A stretch of DNA of 64,000 nt from Streptomyces sp. 2131.1 (GCF_900105515.1 NZ_FNSY01000002.1:62001-126000), one strand, 5' to 3'; shown: positions 17,372-26,852, counted from the stretch's first letter. Program-made: numbers and translations. Notes: generated from the sequence alone by a model not told the origin.

Positions 17372-17976
17372 GCGCGGGCCTTCCCGGCCGGGACGTACGA
17401 GGCGCGGGCCTGCTCGTACGTGGGCAGCAGGCCCTGGGCGACGGCCTCCGAGAGGGTGGGGGCCGCCGCGTCCTTCTCGGATCTGATGAGGGGCTCCGTG
17501 GTGTTCCACGGGATGCCCAGCGCGGGGTCGAGCGCCTGGATGTCGACCATCGTGCCGGGCACGTACTCCTCGGTGCACAGGTAGTTCATGCACGTGTCGT
17601 CGGTGAGCGCCAGGAAGGCGTGGCCCAGGCCGTCGGCGAGGTAGACGCCGATGCCCGAGCCCGCCTCCTGGAGCGTCGTGTCGAACATGCCGAACGTCGG
17701 CGAGCCGACCCGCAGGTCGACCACGACGTCCAGCGCCGCGCCGCGCACGCACGTCACGAGCTTGGCCTGCCCCGGGGGCAGGGTCGTGCCGTGGATGCCG
17801 CGCAGCGTGTTCCGCTTGGAGACCGAGTAGTTGACCTGCCCCACCGAGAACGTCTGGCCCGTGGCGTCGGTCAGCTCGCTGAGCCGCCACGCCTCGAAGA
17901 AGAGGCCACGGTTGTCCGACAGCTGCGACGGCGTGATGCGGAAGGCGTCGCGGACCTTCATCTCCTCGATAGCCAT
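17368..17976 (-). CDS. RmlC-type dTDP-4-keto-6-deoxyhexose 3,5-epimerase
   Basis: Cupin-fold epimerase of 202 aa, the usual family length. The catalytic His62 sits in TLRGIHG, the Lys in QAKLVTCVRG (72) and the active-site Tyr region in MNYLCTEEYVPG (about 131-137). DNRGLFFEAW near the N-terminus is a substrate-binding signature. It would epimerise C3/C5 of a dTDP-4-keto sugar. No other deoxysugar gene or glycosyltransferase is in the window, so the sugar substrate must come from elsewhere or the protein has been repurposed. Confidence 0.88.
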   Translation of the reverse strand: MAIEEMKVRDAFRITPSQLSDNRGLFFEAWRLSELTDATGQTFSVGQVNYSVSKRNTLRGIHGTTLPPGQAKLVTCVRGAALDVVVDLRVGSPTFGMFDTTLQEAGSGIGVYLADGLGHAFLALTDDTCMNYLCTEEYVPGTMVDIQALDPALGIPWNTTEPLIRSEKDAAAPTLSEAVAQGLLPTYEQARASYVPAGKARA

Positions 17977-18027
17977 GCTTGCTTCCTCGGTACCTCTCGG
18001 GAGGGGGCAGGGGGTCGGCCGCTTCGG

Positions 18028-19512
18028 TCAGCGGGACTGGGTCGCCGGTTCCGGTTCCTGGGCCGGAGCCGGGGTGGCGGCAACCGTCGCCGCCTTCGCC
18101 GCCACGGTGGTCTCCGCCGCACGGCGGCCGGGGGCGATGAGCATCGAGAACGTGGCCAGGGCGACGGCCACCGCGCCGACCCACATCGCCGGCACCAGGC
18201 CGTCGACGAAGTTCTGCGGGGAGGCGTAACCGCCGTTGGCGCTGAAGATGGACGCCAGCAGGGCGACACCGAGCGCGGCGCCGACCTCACGGGTGGCGGC
18301 CGTGACACCGGAGGCGATGCCCTGCTCGTGCTCGGCCACCGAACCCATGGTCAGGTTCATCAGCGGGGCGTAGAACATGGCCATGCCCGCGCCGCAGATC
18401 ATCAGGGACGGCAGCTGGGCGACGTAGCTGACGCCGGGGTCGAGGACGAACGCCCACCAGACCATGCCCGCCGTCATCAGGGCGAGGCCGAGGGTGACCA
18501 CCGGCTTGCCGCCGATACGGTCGGAGACCATGCCCGCGATGGGCGCCACGACCATCGGCATCGCCGTCCAGGCGAGCAGCCGCACGCCGGCCTCCATCGC
18601 CGTGTAGCCCTGGATGTTCTGCAGGAACTGGGTCATCAGGAAGATCGCGCCGAACATGCCGACCGACATCAGCGTGCCGGCCAGGTTGATCGCGGTGAAC
18701 GCCCGGATGCGGAACAGGCGCATCGGGACCATGGGGTGCTCGGTGTGGTTCTCCCACACCACGAAGGCGGCCATGACGACCGCGCCGCCGATCAGCGCGG
18801 ACAGGGTGAACGCGGAGGTCCAGCCCTTCTCGTGGCCCTTGATCAGGCCGAGGACGATGCCGAACAGGCCGGCGCTCGCCAGGATCGTGCCGATCGCGTC
18901 GAGCCGGGAGTTCGCGATCCGGCTCTCCTTGAGCTTGGCCCAGGACAGCGGGGCCAGGGCCAGGCCGATGGGCACGTTGAGCCAGAAGATCCACTGCCAG
19001 GAGATGTGCTCGACGATGGCGCCGCCGACGAGCGGGCCCGCGGCGATCGACAGGCCGTTGACCGCGCCCCAGATGCCGAGCGCGGCACCGCGCTTCTCGG
19101 CGGGGACGGCGGCCGTCAGCAGCGTCACGGACAGCGGCATGATGATGGCCGCGCCGGCGCCCTGGACGGCGCGGGCGGCGATCAGCTCGTTGACGCCCGG
19201 GGCGAGCGCGGCGGCCGCGGAGGCGCCGGTGAAGAGCAGCAGACCGAGCGAGAAGACCTTGCGCCGGCCGAAGCGGTCGCCGAGCGCGGCGCCGAACATC
19301 ATGAGGACGGCGAAGGACAGCGTGTACGCGTTGACCGTCCACTCGAGGTCACTGAGGCTGCCGCCCAGCTTCTCGCTGATGGTGGGCAGCGCGGTGATGA
19401 TGACCAGGTTGTCCAGGCCCGCCATGAAGGAAGCGACACTGGTCGTGAGGATGGCCCAGAAGACCACTCCCTGCTTCCCTGTGGCCGGAGTTGGGGGGTT
19501 AGCGGTGCTCAT
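18028..19512 (-). CDS. DHA2-family MFS exporter (EmrB-like), probable product exporter
   Basis: Membrane protein of 494 aa with fourteen predicted helices: MAGLDNLVIITALPTI in helix 1, GAALGDRFGRRKV as motif A, VNGLSIAAGPLVGGAI in helix 5. The tail is Ala/Pro/Glu-rich and cytoplasmic. ATG 19512 follows AAAGGA. Its place at the edge of the polyketide locus suggests self-resistance or product export. A second DHA2 gene lies at 20882. Confidence 0.9.
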   Translation of the reverse strand: MSTANPPTPATGKQGVVFWAILTTSVASFMAGLDNLVIITALPTISEKLGGSLSDLEWTVNAYTLSFAVLMMFGAALGDRFGRRKVFSLGLLLFTGASAAAALAPGVNELIAARAVQGAGAAIIMPLSVTLLTAAVPAEKRGAALGIWGAVNGLSIAAGPLVGGAIVEHISWQWIFWLNVPIGLALAPLSWAKLKESRIANSRLDAIGTILASAGLFGIVLGLIKGHEKGWTSAFTLSALIGGAVVMAAFVVWENHTEHPMVPMRLFRIRAFTAINLAGTLMSVGMFGAIFLMTQFLQNIQGYTAMEAGVRLLAWTAMPMVVAPIAGMVSDRIGGKPVVTLGLALMTAGMVWWAFVLDPGVSYVAQLPSLMICGAGMAMFYAPLMNLTMGSVAEHEQGIASGVTAATREVGAALGVALLASIFSANGGYASPQNFVDGLVPAMWVGAVAVALATFSMLIAPGRRAAETTVAAKAATVAATPAPAQEPEPATQSR

Positions 19513-19630
19513 CCGAGCATCCTTTCTGAGTACGGTCACGGGCCGACTCGGCCGAGGCTATGGACGGCCGCTCGACGCGCGCTCGAATCCCGCCTGACCC
19601 CCGGTGGAGCCGCCGCGCCGCACATAGCAC

Positions 19631-19662
19631 CGCGGGGCCCGGCGTCCTGGCCGGGCCCCGCG
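19631..19662 (-). terminator. Terminator hairpin after the SnoaL-like gene
   Basis: Inverted repeat CGCGGGGCCCGGC / GCCGGGCCCCGCG with a 6-nt loop, 21 bp past the stop of the gene ending at 19684. Confidence 0.75.
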
Positions 19663-19683
19663 ATCACCGGGCGTGCGCAGCCG

Positions 19684-20154
19684 TCAGCCGAGCTGACGCT
19701 TGAAGGTGTCGACGTCGAAGTAGAGCGTCTCGTCGATCAGCACGTCGCCGTCGAAGTGGAAGAAGACCGCCACGGGCGCGTCGATCGACTTGCCCTTGTT
19801 GGGTATGTCGCGCCAGTCGGCCTCCTGCTTGCCGCGCGCCTGCGCCTCCAGGATCACCGCGGTCGGCGTGTGGTGCACGTGGTGCAGCTCGTGCTCCAGG
19901 TTCGGGAACGCGGCCTGCATGTCGTTGAAGTAGCCCTTGCGGATGGCTTCCTCACCGACGAAGGGGCTCTCCTCGAACGCCTGGACGCGGTAGACCGCAC
20001 CGCGCGGGAAGGTGGCCATCACACCCGGGATGTCCCACACCGTCTCCGCGATGGTGTGGGCGGCGACGACCGCCTCGCGCCGGGCACGCAGGTCGGCGTC
20101 GGGCGCCGGGAGATCCGCGCCGGGGAGAGTGAATCCGTGCTCTTCGCTGGCCAT
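19684..20154 (-). CDS. SnoaL/NTF2-like protein
   Basis: Protein of 156 aa with a cone-shaped alpha+beta NTF2-like fold: helices in the first 55 residues, then FVGEEAIRKGYFNDMQAAFPN, the typical SnoaL helix, then strands ending VAVFFHFDGDVLIDETLYFD. SnoaL relatives close polyketide rings by aldol chemistry or hydroxylate, but many are of unknown function. ATG 20154 follows GGAGG. It ends in a terminator and is transcribed with or just after the cupin gene. Confidence 0.75.
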   Translation of the reverse strand: MASEEHGFTLPGADLPAPDADLRARREAVVAAHTIAETVWDIPGVMATFPRGAVYRVQAFEESPFVGEEAIRKGYFNDMQAAFPNLEHELHHVHHTPTAVILEAQARGKQEADWRDIPNKGKSIDAPVAVFFHFDGDVLIDETLYFDVDTFKRQLG

Positions 20155-20257
20155 GTCCGATTCCTCCACGCGTAGCCGTGTCCGTTGCCGCAGACGCTAG
20201 GGAGCACACCTCGCTTCCCCCTCGCGCGCGACTGGAGAAATCGGCCACCGGCCGGAA

Positions 20258-20848
20258 TCAGACGGACTGGTGTGCCCCTTGACGGTCGGCCAGGTGGTCC
20301 TCGGGGTGCTGCTCGGGCCGGTACGAGGAGCGGTAACCGCAGGCCAGCGATACGGGGGCGAGTGCCGCGCACAGCGCCATGTCGACCAGGAACGGACGCC
20401 CGGTCACCACCCGGTACTCGTCGCGGAAGCCCAGCGCCAGCAACGGCATCTGGAGGCGCGGGGTGCCGTCGGGGCGCAGCCGGCCCTCGTTGGTCAGGCC
20501 CCACAGGGTCTCGAACACGGTCTCGGTGCGGTAGGCGGGGGTGGTGCGCCAGACGATCCGGGTGTGCTCGGGGCCCGGGTTCCACAGCGAGTGGACGGCC
20601 CCCGGCGGGATGTGGAACTCGTCGCCGGCCTCGTACTCGTGGAGTTCGCCGTCGAGCAGCAGGTTCAGCCGGCCGCTGCGCACCTGCATCCGCTCGGTCT
20701 GCTTGGGGTGGTAGTGGGCGGGCGGCTTGATGACGGCCGGTGCGTAGTCCACCGCCACCTCGACGTACGCGCCGCCCGACTGGGCCGCGGTGGTGAGGAA
20801 GGTGAGCCGGTCGTCGCCGAGGCGCAGTACGTCTCCCGGGCTGGCCAT
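20258..20848 (-). CDS. Cupin-domain protein
   Basis: Protein of 196 aa. A conserved cupin barrel spans about residues 30-110: PPAHYHPKQTERMQVRSG is motif 1 (metal-ligand His, His and Glu) and GDEFHIPPGAVHSLWN carries motif 2 (His). Such single-domain cupins serve as isomerases, cyclases or sensors in clusters. It is the last gene of an operon running from the aldo/keto reductase at 27842. Confidence 0.82.
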   Translation of the reverse strand: MASPGDVLRLGDDRLTFLTTAAQSGGAYVEVAVDYAPAVIKPPAHYHPKQTERMQVRSGRLNLLLDGELHEYEAGDEFHIPPGAVHSLWNPGPEHTRIVWRTTPAYRTETVFETLWGLTNEGRLRPDGTPRLQMPLLALGFRDEYRVVTGRPFLVDMALCAALAPVSLACGYRSSYRPEQHPEDHLADRQGAHQSV

Positions 20849-20881
20849 GGAGATCTCCTGTCGTTGTGGGGTCGGGCGGGT

Positions 20882-22375
20882 TCAGGCTGTCTGCTGCCGC
20901 GCCCCGGCCGGGGCGCGCCGTCGGCCGGGCAGGCCGACGAAGGCGTTGACGAGGTTCAGTACGGCGATGCCGGCCGCGATCCAGAAGCCCAGGTGGAGTC
21001 CGTCGAGCCAGGCGGCGGCCGGGGCGGTGCCGTGGGCGAGTTCGCCGGTGGTACGGGTCATGGCGCTGGTGGCGATGGTGGCGACGCCGAGCGAGGCGCC
21101 GACCTGGAAGGCCGCGGTGAGCACGCCGGACGCGATGCCCTGCTGCTCCTGCGGTACGTCGGACACGCCGTGGACGTTGACGGGGATGGTGCAGCACTGC
21201 ATCGCGGCGCCCAGCAGGAGCAGCGCCGGCAGCAGGTCGAGCAGGTAGCTGCCGTGCTCGGGGGCCCGGGTGAGCAGGATCAGGCCTAGTACGGAGCCCA
21301 CGCCGCCCGCGAGGTACACGGGGCGCGGTCCGGAGCGGTGCATGACGCGGGTGGCCGGTGCGGTGATCGCGATGGCGATGACCCCGAGCGGCAGGAAGGC
21401 GAACCCGGCCTTCAGGGTCGAGTAGCCGAGGGTGCGCTGGAGGTAGTAGCTGGCCAGGAAGAGCACGGCGGCCTGCACCGCGCTGGTCAGGACGCGGCCG
21501 ACGGACGCGGTGACCAGGGAGCGGGTGGTGAACAGCCGCATCGGCATCAGCGGGTCGGGGGCGCGCAGTTCGACCAGGACGAACCCGGCGAGCAGCGCGA
21601 CGGAGGCCACCGCGGGCACCACGACGTACGCCGCCGAGCCCCAGCCGTGCTCCTGGATGTTGACGATGGCGTACACGAGGGCGGCCAGGCCCCCGGTGAC
21701 GGTGACGGCGCCGAGCACGTCGGGGCGCGAGGCGGTGGCCGACCGGCTCTCGGCGCGGCCCCGCGAGAGCGCGACGACACCGGCGACGGCGACCACGCCG
21801 AACGGGATGTTGATGTAGAAGATCCAGCGCCAGCTGAGGCTGTCGGTGATCAGGCCGCCGACGACGACGCCGAGCGTGCCGCCGAGACCGGCGAGCGCCG
21901 CCCACACCGCGAGGGCGGTGGTGCGCTCCTTGCCCTTCGGGAAGATGGTCGTGACCAGGGACATCGCGGCGGGCGAGAGGAAGGCCGCGCCGCAGCCCTG
22001 AATGGCACGGGCGGCGATGAGCACGCCCGTACCGCCGGCGACGCCGCACCACAGGGAGGCACCCGTGAACAGGGCGGCGCCCAGCAGGAACGTACGCCGG
22101 CGGCCCCAGCGGTCGGCGGTGCGGCCGCCGAGAAGCATCAGTCCGCCGAAGCAGAGGATGTATCCGGTGAGGATCCACTCGACGCCGGTGGCGCTCGCCC
22201 CGAGGTCCGCCTGGATGGCGGGCAGGGCGAGGTTCACCACCGTCGTGTCCAGGAGGACCATGAACTGTGCGAGTCCGACGAAGGCGAGCAGGCGCCAGCG
22301 GCGGGGGTCCGGCGGGGCGCTGCCGGAGGTGTCCTTCGACAGGCTGGTGCCGGGTGCGGTGCGGTCGGTGTTCAT
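20882..22375 (-). CDS. DHA2-family MFS exporter
   Basis: Membrane protein of 497 aa with about fourteen helices: FMVLLDTTVVNLALPAI in helix 1, GGRTADRWGRRRTF as motif A, AGLGGTLGVVVGGLITDS in helix 5. Only 22 bp from the oxygenase gene and 33 bp from the cupin gene, it belongs to the tailoring operon and probably exports the product or an intermediate. Confidence 0.9.
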   Translation of the reverse strand: MNTDRTAPGTSLSKDTSGSAPPDPRRWRLLAFVGLAQFMVLLDTTVVNLALPAIQADLGASATGVEWILTGYILCFGGLMLLGGRTADRWGRRRTFLLGAALFTGASLWCGVAGGTGVLIAARAIQGCGAAFLSPAAMSLVTTIFPKGKERTTALAVWAALAGLGGTLGVVVGGLITDSLSWRWIFYINIPFGVVAVAGVVALSRGRAESRSATASRPDVLGAVTVTGGLAALVYAIVNIQEHGWGSAAYVVVPAVASVALLAGFVLVELRAPDPLMPMRLFTTRSLVTASVGRVLTSAVQAAVLFLASYYLQRTLGYSTLKAGFAFLPLGVIAIAITAPATRVMHRSGPRPVYLAGGVGSVLGLILLTRAPEHGSYLLDLLPALLLLGAAMQCCTIPVNVHGVSDVPQEQQGIASGVLTAAFQVGASLGVATIATSAMTRTTGELAHGTAPAAAWLDGLHLGFWIAAGIAVLNLVNAFVGLPGRRRAPAGARQQTA

Positions 22376-22397
22376 GGCGTCCTCTCGGGCGGTCCCG

Positions 22398-23306
22398 TCA
22401 GGCGGCCTGTGCCTCGATGTAGCTCAGGGCGTTGTAGATGGTGCGGTCCGGGTCGGTGATGGCCCGGCGGCCGTGCATGACGCGGGTGTTGTCGATGACG
22501 GCCGCGTCGCCGTGCTGCCAGTCGAGGTTCTCGGTGACCAGGGCGGTCACCGTCTCGATCTCGGCGAGGAGTTCGGGGGAGAACTCGGTGCCGTCGGCGA
22601 AGGTGATCCGGGGCTTCTCGTAGTTGAAGGACGGGCCCAGGATGCTGTTCGCGAAGGACGGGCGCGAGCCGAACACGGTGGAGTCGGCCGCCGGGGTACG
22701 GAAGGCGTAGCGGATGCCGCCGTCCTCCTCCGGGGTGATCGTGGTGCCGGCCAGCTGCTCGGTGAGGGCGAGCAGTTCGGAGACCTCGATCTCCTCGGCG
22801 GGCTTGGTGCCGCCGAGCAGGTGGTGGGCCATCGCGCGCCACTGGGGCTCGGCGACGTAGCGGCTGTAGACGATGTCCTGTGCGGCGAACGCCTCGCGGG
22901 CGGCCGGGGACAGGGCGTCCCAGACGCGGTAGCCGTCGCAGACGGTGGTCTGGGAGCCGGAGGAGGCGGCCTTCTCGCAGAAGAACCAGGCGAGGTGGGA
23001 GCGGAAGGGGCTGTTGCCGTTCTCGGTGTGCAGCCCGACCTCGTCGAAGCCGGCGTCGACCTTCTGGGCGACCTCGGAGTAGAAGTCGCGGGCGGGGTCG
23101 AGGGTGGTGGAGACGGAGGTGTTCTGGACGAGCGCGGTGAACGACGTCATGTCCGAGTCGAAGCCGCGCAGCAGCAGGAAGCCCGCCTCGGCCAGCAGGT
23201 CGAGGAGTTCCTTGCGGTCGACGTCGGCCAGCGAGCCGCCGGCGACGGGTTCGACCAGCAGGCCGCTGCCGGTGCCGTAGGGGGTGGTCTTCACGGTGGT
23301 GCTCAT
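22398..23306 (-). CDS. Fe(II)/2-oxoglutarate oxygenase, TauD/clavaminate-synthase type
   Basis: Non-haem iron oxygenase of 302 aa. The facial triad is visible as His93-x-Glu95 (GLHTENG) with the distal His278 (RVMHGR), and Arg288 (DPDRTIYN) should bind 2-oxoglutarate. His-x-Glu rather than His-x-Asp is the clavaminate synthase variant. Expected chemistry is hydroxylation, desaturation or ring formation on a cluster intermediate. Its ATG overlaps the stop of the upstream adenylating enzyme gene. Confidence 0.88.
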   Translation of the reverse strand: MSTTVKTTPYGTGSGLLVEPVAGGSLADVDRKELLDLLAEAGFLLLRGFDSDMTSFTALVQNTSVSTTLDPARDFYSEVAQKVDAGFDEVGLHTENGNSPFRSHLAWFFCEKAASSGSQTTVCDGYRVWDALSPAAREAFAAQDIVYSRYVAEPQWRAMAHHLLGGTKPAEEIEVSELLALTEQLAGTTITPEEDGGIRYAFRTPAADSTVFGSRPSFANSILGPSFNYEKPRITFADGTEFSPELLAEIETVTALVTENLDWQHGDAAVIDNTRVMHGRRAITDPDRTIYNALSYIEAQAA

Positions 23307-24934
23307 ACCTTCTCCTCGTGGGGCGTCGGTGCGGCCGGCGTGCGGCCGGTCAGTACGTGGTCGCGGATGACGTCGCGGCGCGGGCGGCCGGTAACGGTGA
23401 AGCAGCGGGTGTAGTCGGGGTCGTCCTCGGTCATGAGGTGGACGACGGCGGCGCGTTCGATGGTGGAGAGCCGTTCCCGGCCGAAGGCGTCGATGCGCTC
23501 GCGGGCGGTGTCCGGGTCGAGGCCGGCCTCGACGACGAAGAGGCCGTGGACCTCTTCCAGGGCGTCGGCGACGATCGCGGACTCGCGGACGAAGCCGAGT
23601 TCGCGGTAGCGGGCCTCGACCCATTCCGGGGACACGTTGCGTCCGCCGGCGGTGATGATGAGGCTCTTCTTGCGGCCGGTGATCCGGAGGTAGCCGTCCT
23701 CGTCGATCTCGGCGAGGTCGCCGGTGTGCAGCCTGCCCTGTTCGTCCACGACGACGCTGGAGGGGTCCTCGCGGGTGTAGCCGGCGAACAGCGAGGTGCT
23801 GCGGATGAGCAGTTCGCCGTCCTCGGCCAGCTCGACCTGGACGTGGTCCAGCGGGCGGCCGACGGTGCCGAACCTGACCTCGCCGGGGAAGTTCCAGGAG
23901 ACGACGGAGGAGTTCTCGCTCAGTCCGTAGCCCTCGTGGACGGTGAGCCCGAAGGCGTCGAGGCGCTGGAGGATCTCGGCGGGCACGGGCGCGCCGCCGC
24001 AGGCGATGAAGACCGGGCCCTCGTGGCCGAAGATCCGCAGGTGCCGCTCGGTGACGCTCTCCCCGGGCGCCTCCTCGCACAGCGCGAGGAACAGCCCGGC
24101 GACGGTGGGCGGGACGACGAGCGCGGTGGGCCGGGCCTGGCGCAGCAGCGAGAGCATCCGGGGTCCGGCGTCGGCGGCGGTGCCCACCAGGGCGGTGCCG
24201 GGCGGCAGGAAGGAGACCGAGCCGCCGGCGAGGAACGGCATGTAGAGGCCGGCGACCTGCTCGATGAGGAGGCTGAGCGGGACGATGGAGAGGTACCGCT
24301 CGAACAGCGCGGTGCCGGTGCGGGCGCGCAGCGAGGTGAGCAGGGCGTCCAGGCCGTGCCGGCGGATCTGCACGCCCTTGGGCGCGGAGGTGGTGCCGGA
24401 GGTGTGGATGACCTTGATGACCCCCTCCTCGCCGGAGGGGTTGCGCAGGTCGGCGGTCCGGAACGGCTCGGCGAGCAGGGCGGGCAGGTCGACGGGCCGC
24501 ACTTCGCAGCCGCCGCCCAGCACCTTGACGGTGGAGGTGTCGGCCCAGCGGGCGAGGGCGCGGGTGCCGGCGTCGTCGACGAGGCAGAGGTCGGCGGACT
24601 CCAGGAGGGAGGCGGCCTGTTCGGCGGCGAAGGCGGTGGGAACGGGGATCTCGACGGCCCCGGCGAACAGGGCGGCGAGGTCGGCGACGACCCACTCGGG
24701 CGAGTTCTCCGCGAGGAGCCCGACCCGGGCGGGCCGGCCGTGTTCGGCGGCCCACTCCCCCAGGCGGCGGGCGAGGCGCAGGGAGGCGCCGATGATCTGG
24801 CGGTAGGTCCACTCGGCGGGGACGCTGCCGGCGGGAGCGTCGTCGGGGACCAGGACCCGCAGCATCACGGCGTCGCTGTCGGCCTGCCGCAGGAGTCCGG
24901 CGGTCAGGCTGGTGCGCTCGGTGTCAGGCAGCAC
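23303..24934 (-). CDS. AMP-dependent acyl-CoA/acyl-ACP synthetase
   Basis: Adenylate-forming enzyme of 543 aa. The phosphate loop is HTSGTTSAPKG (about residues 177-187), motif A5 GYGLSENSS, motif A7 TGDLAEIDEDGY and hinge GRKKSLIITAGGRN. At the C-terminus the motif that usually reads GK has Arg (TVTGRPRRD), so the normal catalytic Lys of the thioester step is replaced. It may release acyl-AMP to its partner or be impaired. The start is GTG 24934, overlapping the upstream stop by 11 nt. It sits between a hemolysin-family and an oxygenase gene, suggesting they share one substrate. Confidence 0.85.
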   Translation of the reverse strand: MLPDTERTSLTAGLLRQADSDAVMLRVLVPDDAPAGSVPAEWTYRQIIGASLRLARRLGEWAAEHGRPARVGLLAENSPEWVVADLAALFAGAVEIPVPTAFAAEQAASLLESADLCLVDDAGTRALARWADTSTVKVLGGGCEVRPVDLPALLAEPFRTADLRNPSGEEGVIKVIHTSGTTSAPKGVQIRRHGLDALLTSLRARTGTALFERYLSIVPLSLLIEQVAGLYMPFLAGGSVSFLPPGTALVGTAADAGPRMLSLLRQARPTALVVPPTVAGLFLALCEEAPGESVTERHLRIFGHEGPVFIACGGAPVPAEILQRLDAFGLTVHEGYGLSENSSVVSWNFPGEVRFGTVGRPLDHVQVELAEDGELLIRSTSLFAGYTREDPSSVVVDEQGRLHTGDLAEIDEDGYLRITGRKKSLIITAGGRNVSPEWVEARYRELGFVRESAIVADALEEVHGLFVVEAGLDPDTARERIDAFGRERLSTIERAAVVHLMTEDDPDYTRCFTVTGRPRRDVIRDHVLTGRTPAAPTPHEEKV

Positions 24935-25580
24935 GGGTCAGCACCTTCTGCTCGGGGCGGTTCGCGACGAACCGCATGTCGACCGATTCGAAGCAGTAGC
25001 GGCCGATCGCGGCGAGCAGCAGGGTGCTCTGCTCGGCGGCCTCGGCCCAGCCGACGACCGGCCGGGTGTCGTAGTACGAGCCCCACTGGTCGGCCTCCTC
25101 TGCGGTGAGGCGGTCGCGGGAGGCGTCGACGAGCGGGTGGAAGACGCAGCCGAGGCGTTCCATCAGCTGGGCGAGCCGGCCGGTCATCGTCATCACCGCG
25201 TACGGGCGGCCGAGGCAGGCCATGATCAGGGGGATGGCCCTGATGATCTCGCCGCCGGCGCTCGCCCGTACGGAGGCGACGTTGCCGATCTGCATGACCT
25301 GCGAGCGCTTGACCTGGACACCGGCCTCGTCGCTGAGGACGTCTTCGACGGGCCGGTCGAGATAGCGTTCGAGCAGGAGAGGGGTGTCCCCCTCGGGGAA
25401 GGAAAGCCCCGCGCAGGCCAGGGCCTGTTCGGTGCCGTCCTCCGCCTCGTCGAAGAACGCCAGGAACCCGTCGGGGTCGGGCCGGACGCTGGCCCGGTAC
25501 TGCTTGGCGAAGACCTGGTGGGCGAGCTCGGAGGCGATCTGCCAGTCCGGTTCACCGCGCTGGGACAGTGTGATTCTCAT
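24924..25580 (-). CDS. Thermostable-hemolysin-family protein
   Basis: Protein of 218 aa resembling the Pfam family named after Vibrio thermostable hemolysin, which has a GNAT-like acyltransferase fold. Recognisable are the N-terminal YRASVRPDPDGFLAFFD, the central LLLERYLDRPVEDVLSDE and VQVKRSQVMQIGNVASVR, and a C-terminal Met/Gly-rich core. There is no signal peptide, so a toxin role is unlikely. Genes of this family commonly stand next to acyl-CoA synthetases, as here, where an N-acyltransferase or acyl-transfer role is plausible. Confidence 0.7.
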   Translation of the reverse strand: MRITLSQRGEPDWQIASELAHQVFAKQYRASVRPDPDGFLAFFDEAEDGTEQALACAGLSFPEGDTPLLLERYLDRPVEDVLSDEAGVQVKRSQVMQIGNVASVRASAGGEIIRAIPLIMACLGRPYAVMTMTGRLAQLMERLGCVFHPLVDASRDRLTAEEADQWGSYYDTRPVVGWAEAAEQSTLLLAAIGRYCFESVDMRFVANRPEQKVLTRAA

Positions 25581-25606
25581 GCGTGCACCCCCCTTGGTGG
25601 GTCGGG

Positions 25607-26815
25607 TTACAGGACGGAGGCGGACGGCTCGGACGCGGCCTTCGCGCGGGGCGCGGGGGCGGCCACCGGCCGGGCGCGCACGGCGAGTTCGGCGGCGCGC
25701 AGTCCGCTGTTGATGGAGGTCTCGGCGAGGATGCCGGGGGCGGCGACGCTGTCGCCGATGAGGTAGACGCCCTCGCCGCGGTCGATCGCGGGCCGGTCGC
25801 GCCAGCTGAGGCCCGGCAGGTCCAGGGCGCCGGTGCGGCCGCGGGAGACGCCCTCGCGGCGCCACAGGGTGCGGTCCTGCCAGCCCGGGGTCGTCAGGTC
25901 GAACAGCTTCTCCAGGCGGGCGATGGCCTGGGCCTTGTTCTCGCCGGGCCGGATCGGCATCGCGCCCTGGAAGAGGGCGTGGCCCTCGGGTGCGAGGGAG
26001 GGGTCGTGGTCGGAGTACTGGGAGGTGAAGCCGCCCTCGTCCATGTCGAAGGAGACGTTGCCGTCCTTCTTGGAGCGGGTGACCGCGAGGTCGACCAGGG
26101 CGGAGGTGCCGCTCGGCCACTCCAGGGTGGTGTCCTTCAGCAGGCCGCGGGCGGCGGCGAGCGAGGTGGCGATGATGACCGGGCCGTCCGTGGGCAGCTC
26201 GGTCAGGCGGGAGTTGGTCTCGATGACCACCCCGTTGTGGCGGGCGACGCGGGCCATGCGCTCGACGAGCGCCCCCCAGCCGCCGATGAAGTAGCGGCTG
26301 GGCAGCGGGAACTTGGGGGTACCGACCCGCAGCAGCCGCTCCCAGACGAAGGCGGCGGACAGCCGGCCCGGGTCGCCGTCGAAGAGGATCGGGCCGAGGA
26401 AGCCGAGGGCCTCGTCGACGGTCTGCTGGGGGAAGTTCTCGCTCGCCCAGTCCTGGAAGGAGCGGTCGATGGGGACCGGCCGGTCCCGCTTGAGCAGCGT
26501 CATCTTCATGTAGCCGGGCGGCAGGGTCATGCGCAGCTTGCCCTGGTGGCGGAAGCGCATGCGCGTCCACTCGTGGAAGGACAGGCGCACATAGCGTCCG
26601 GCCACCCCGCGCTGGATGAGCCACTGCCAGGCGGGCCCGTTGTTCATGATGGTGTGCGGGCCGTCGTTGGTGACGTACGGCCCGTCCGCCGAGCGGGCGC
26701 GGCCGCCCAGGTGGGTGTGCGCCTCGTGGAGAGTGACGCGGGCGCCTTGCTCGGCGGCGGCGATCGCCGCGGTCAGGCCGGCCAGCCCGCCGCCGATGAT
26801 CGTGATGTTGGCCAT
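25607..26815 (-). CDS. Phytoene-desaturase-like FAD oxidoreductase
   Basis: Flavoprotein of 402 aa. The N-terminal dinucleotide fold reads ITIIGGGLAGLTAAIAAAEQ (residues 4-23), with the following acidic residue in LHEAHTHLGGR. A C-terminal FAD motif is VYLIGDSVAAPG. The family desaturates polyenes, and related enzymes in cinnamoyl-lipid clusters aromatise a cyclised polyene. That would suit the reducing PKS here, but this is inference. It is transcribed with the aldo/keto reductase 37 bp upstream. Confidence 0.85.
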   Translation of the reverse strand: MANITIIGGGLAGLTAAIAAAEQGARVTLHEAHTHLGGRARSADGPYVTNDGPHTIMNNGPAWQWLIQRGVAGRYVRLSFHEWTRMRFRHQGKLRMTLPPGYMKMTLLKRDRPVPIDRSFQDWASENFPQQTVDEALGFLGPILFDGDPGRLSAAFVWERLLRVGTPKFPLPSRYFIGGWGALVERMARVARHNGVVIETNSRLTELPTDGPVIIATSLAAARGLLKDTTLEWPSGTSALVDLAVTRSKKDGNVSFDMDEGGFTSQYSDHDPSLAPEGHALFQGAMPIRPGENKAQAIARLEKLFDLTTPGWQDRTLWRREGVSRGRTGALDLPGLSWRDRPAIDRGEGVYLIGDSVAAPGILAETSINSGLRAAELAVRARPVAAPAPRAKAASEPSASVL

Positions 26816-26852
26816 GGTCGGTACTCACTCACCTTCGGGTTTCGCGGGCGTG

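Noticed and set aside
22398..24812. 804-codon frame as a fused ligase-oxygenase
   Set aside because: The upstream part is a shadow of the ligase frame. The oxygenase has its own ATG at 23306 overlapping the ligase stop.
24924..25580. Secreted toxin role for the hemolysin-family protein
   Set aside because: There is no signal peptide or membrane segment, and the gene is embedded in a tailoring operon with overlapping enzyme genes.
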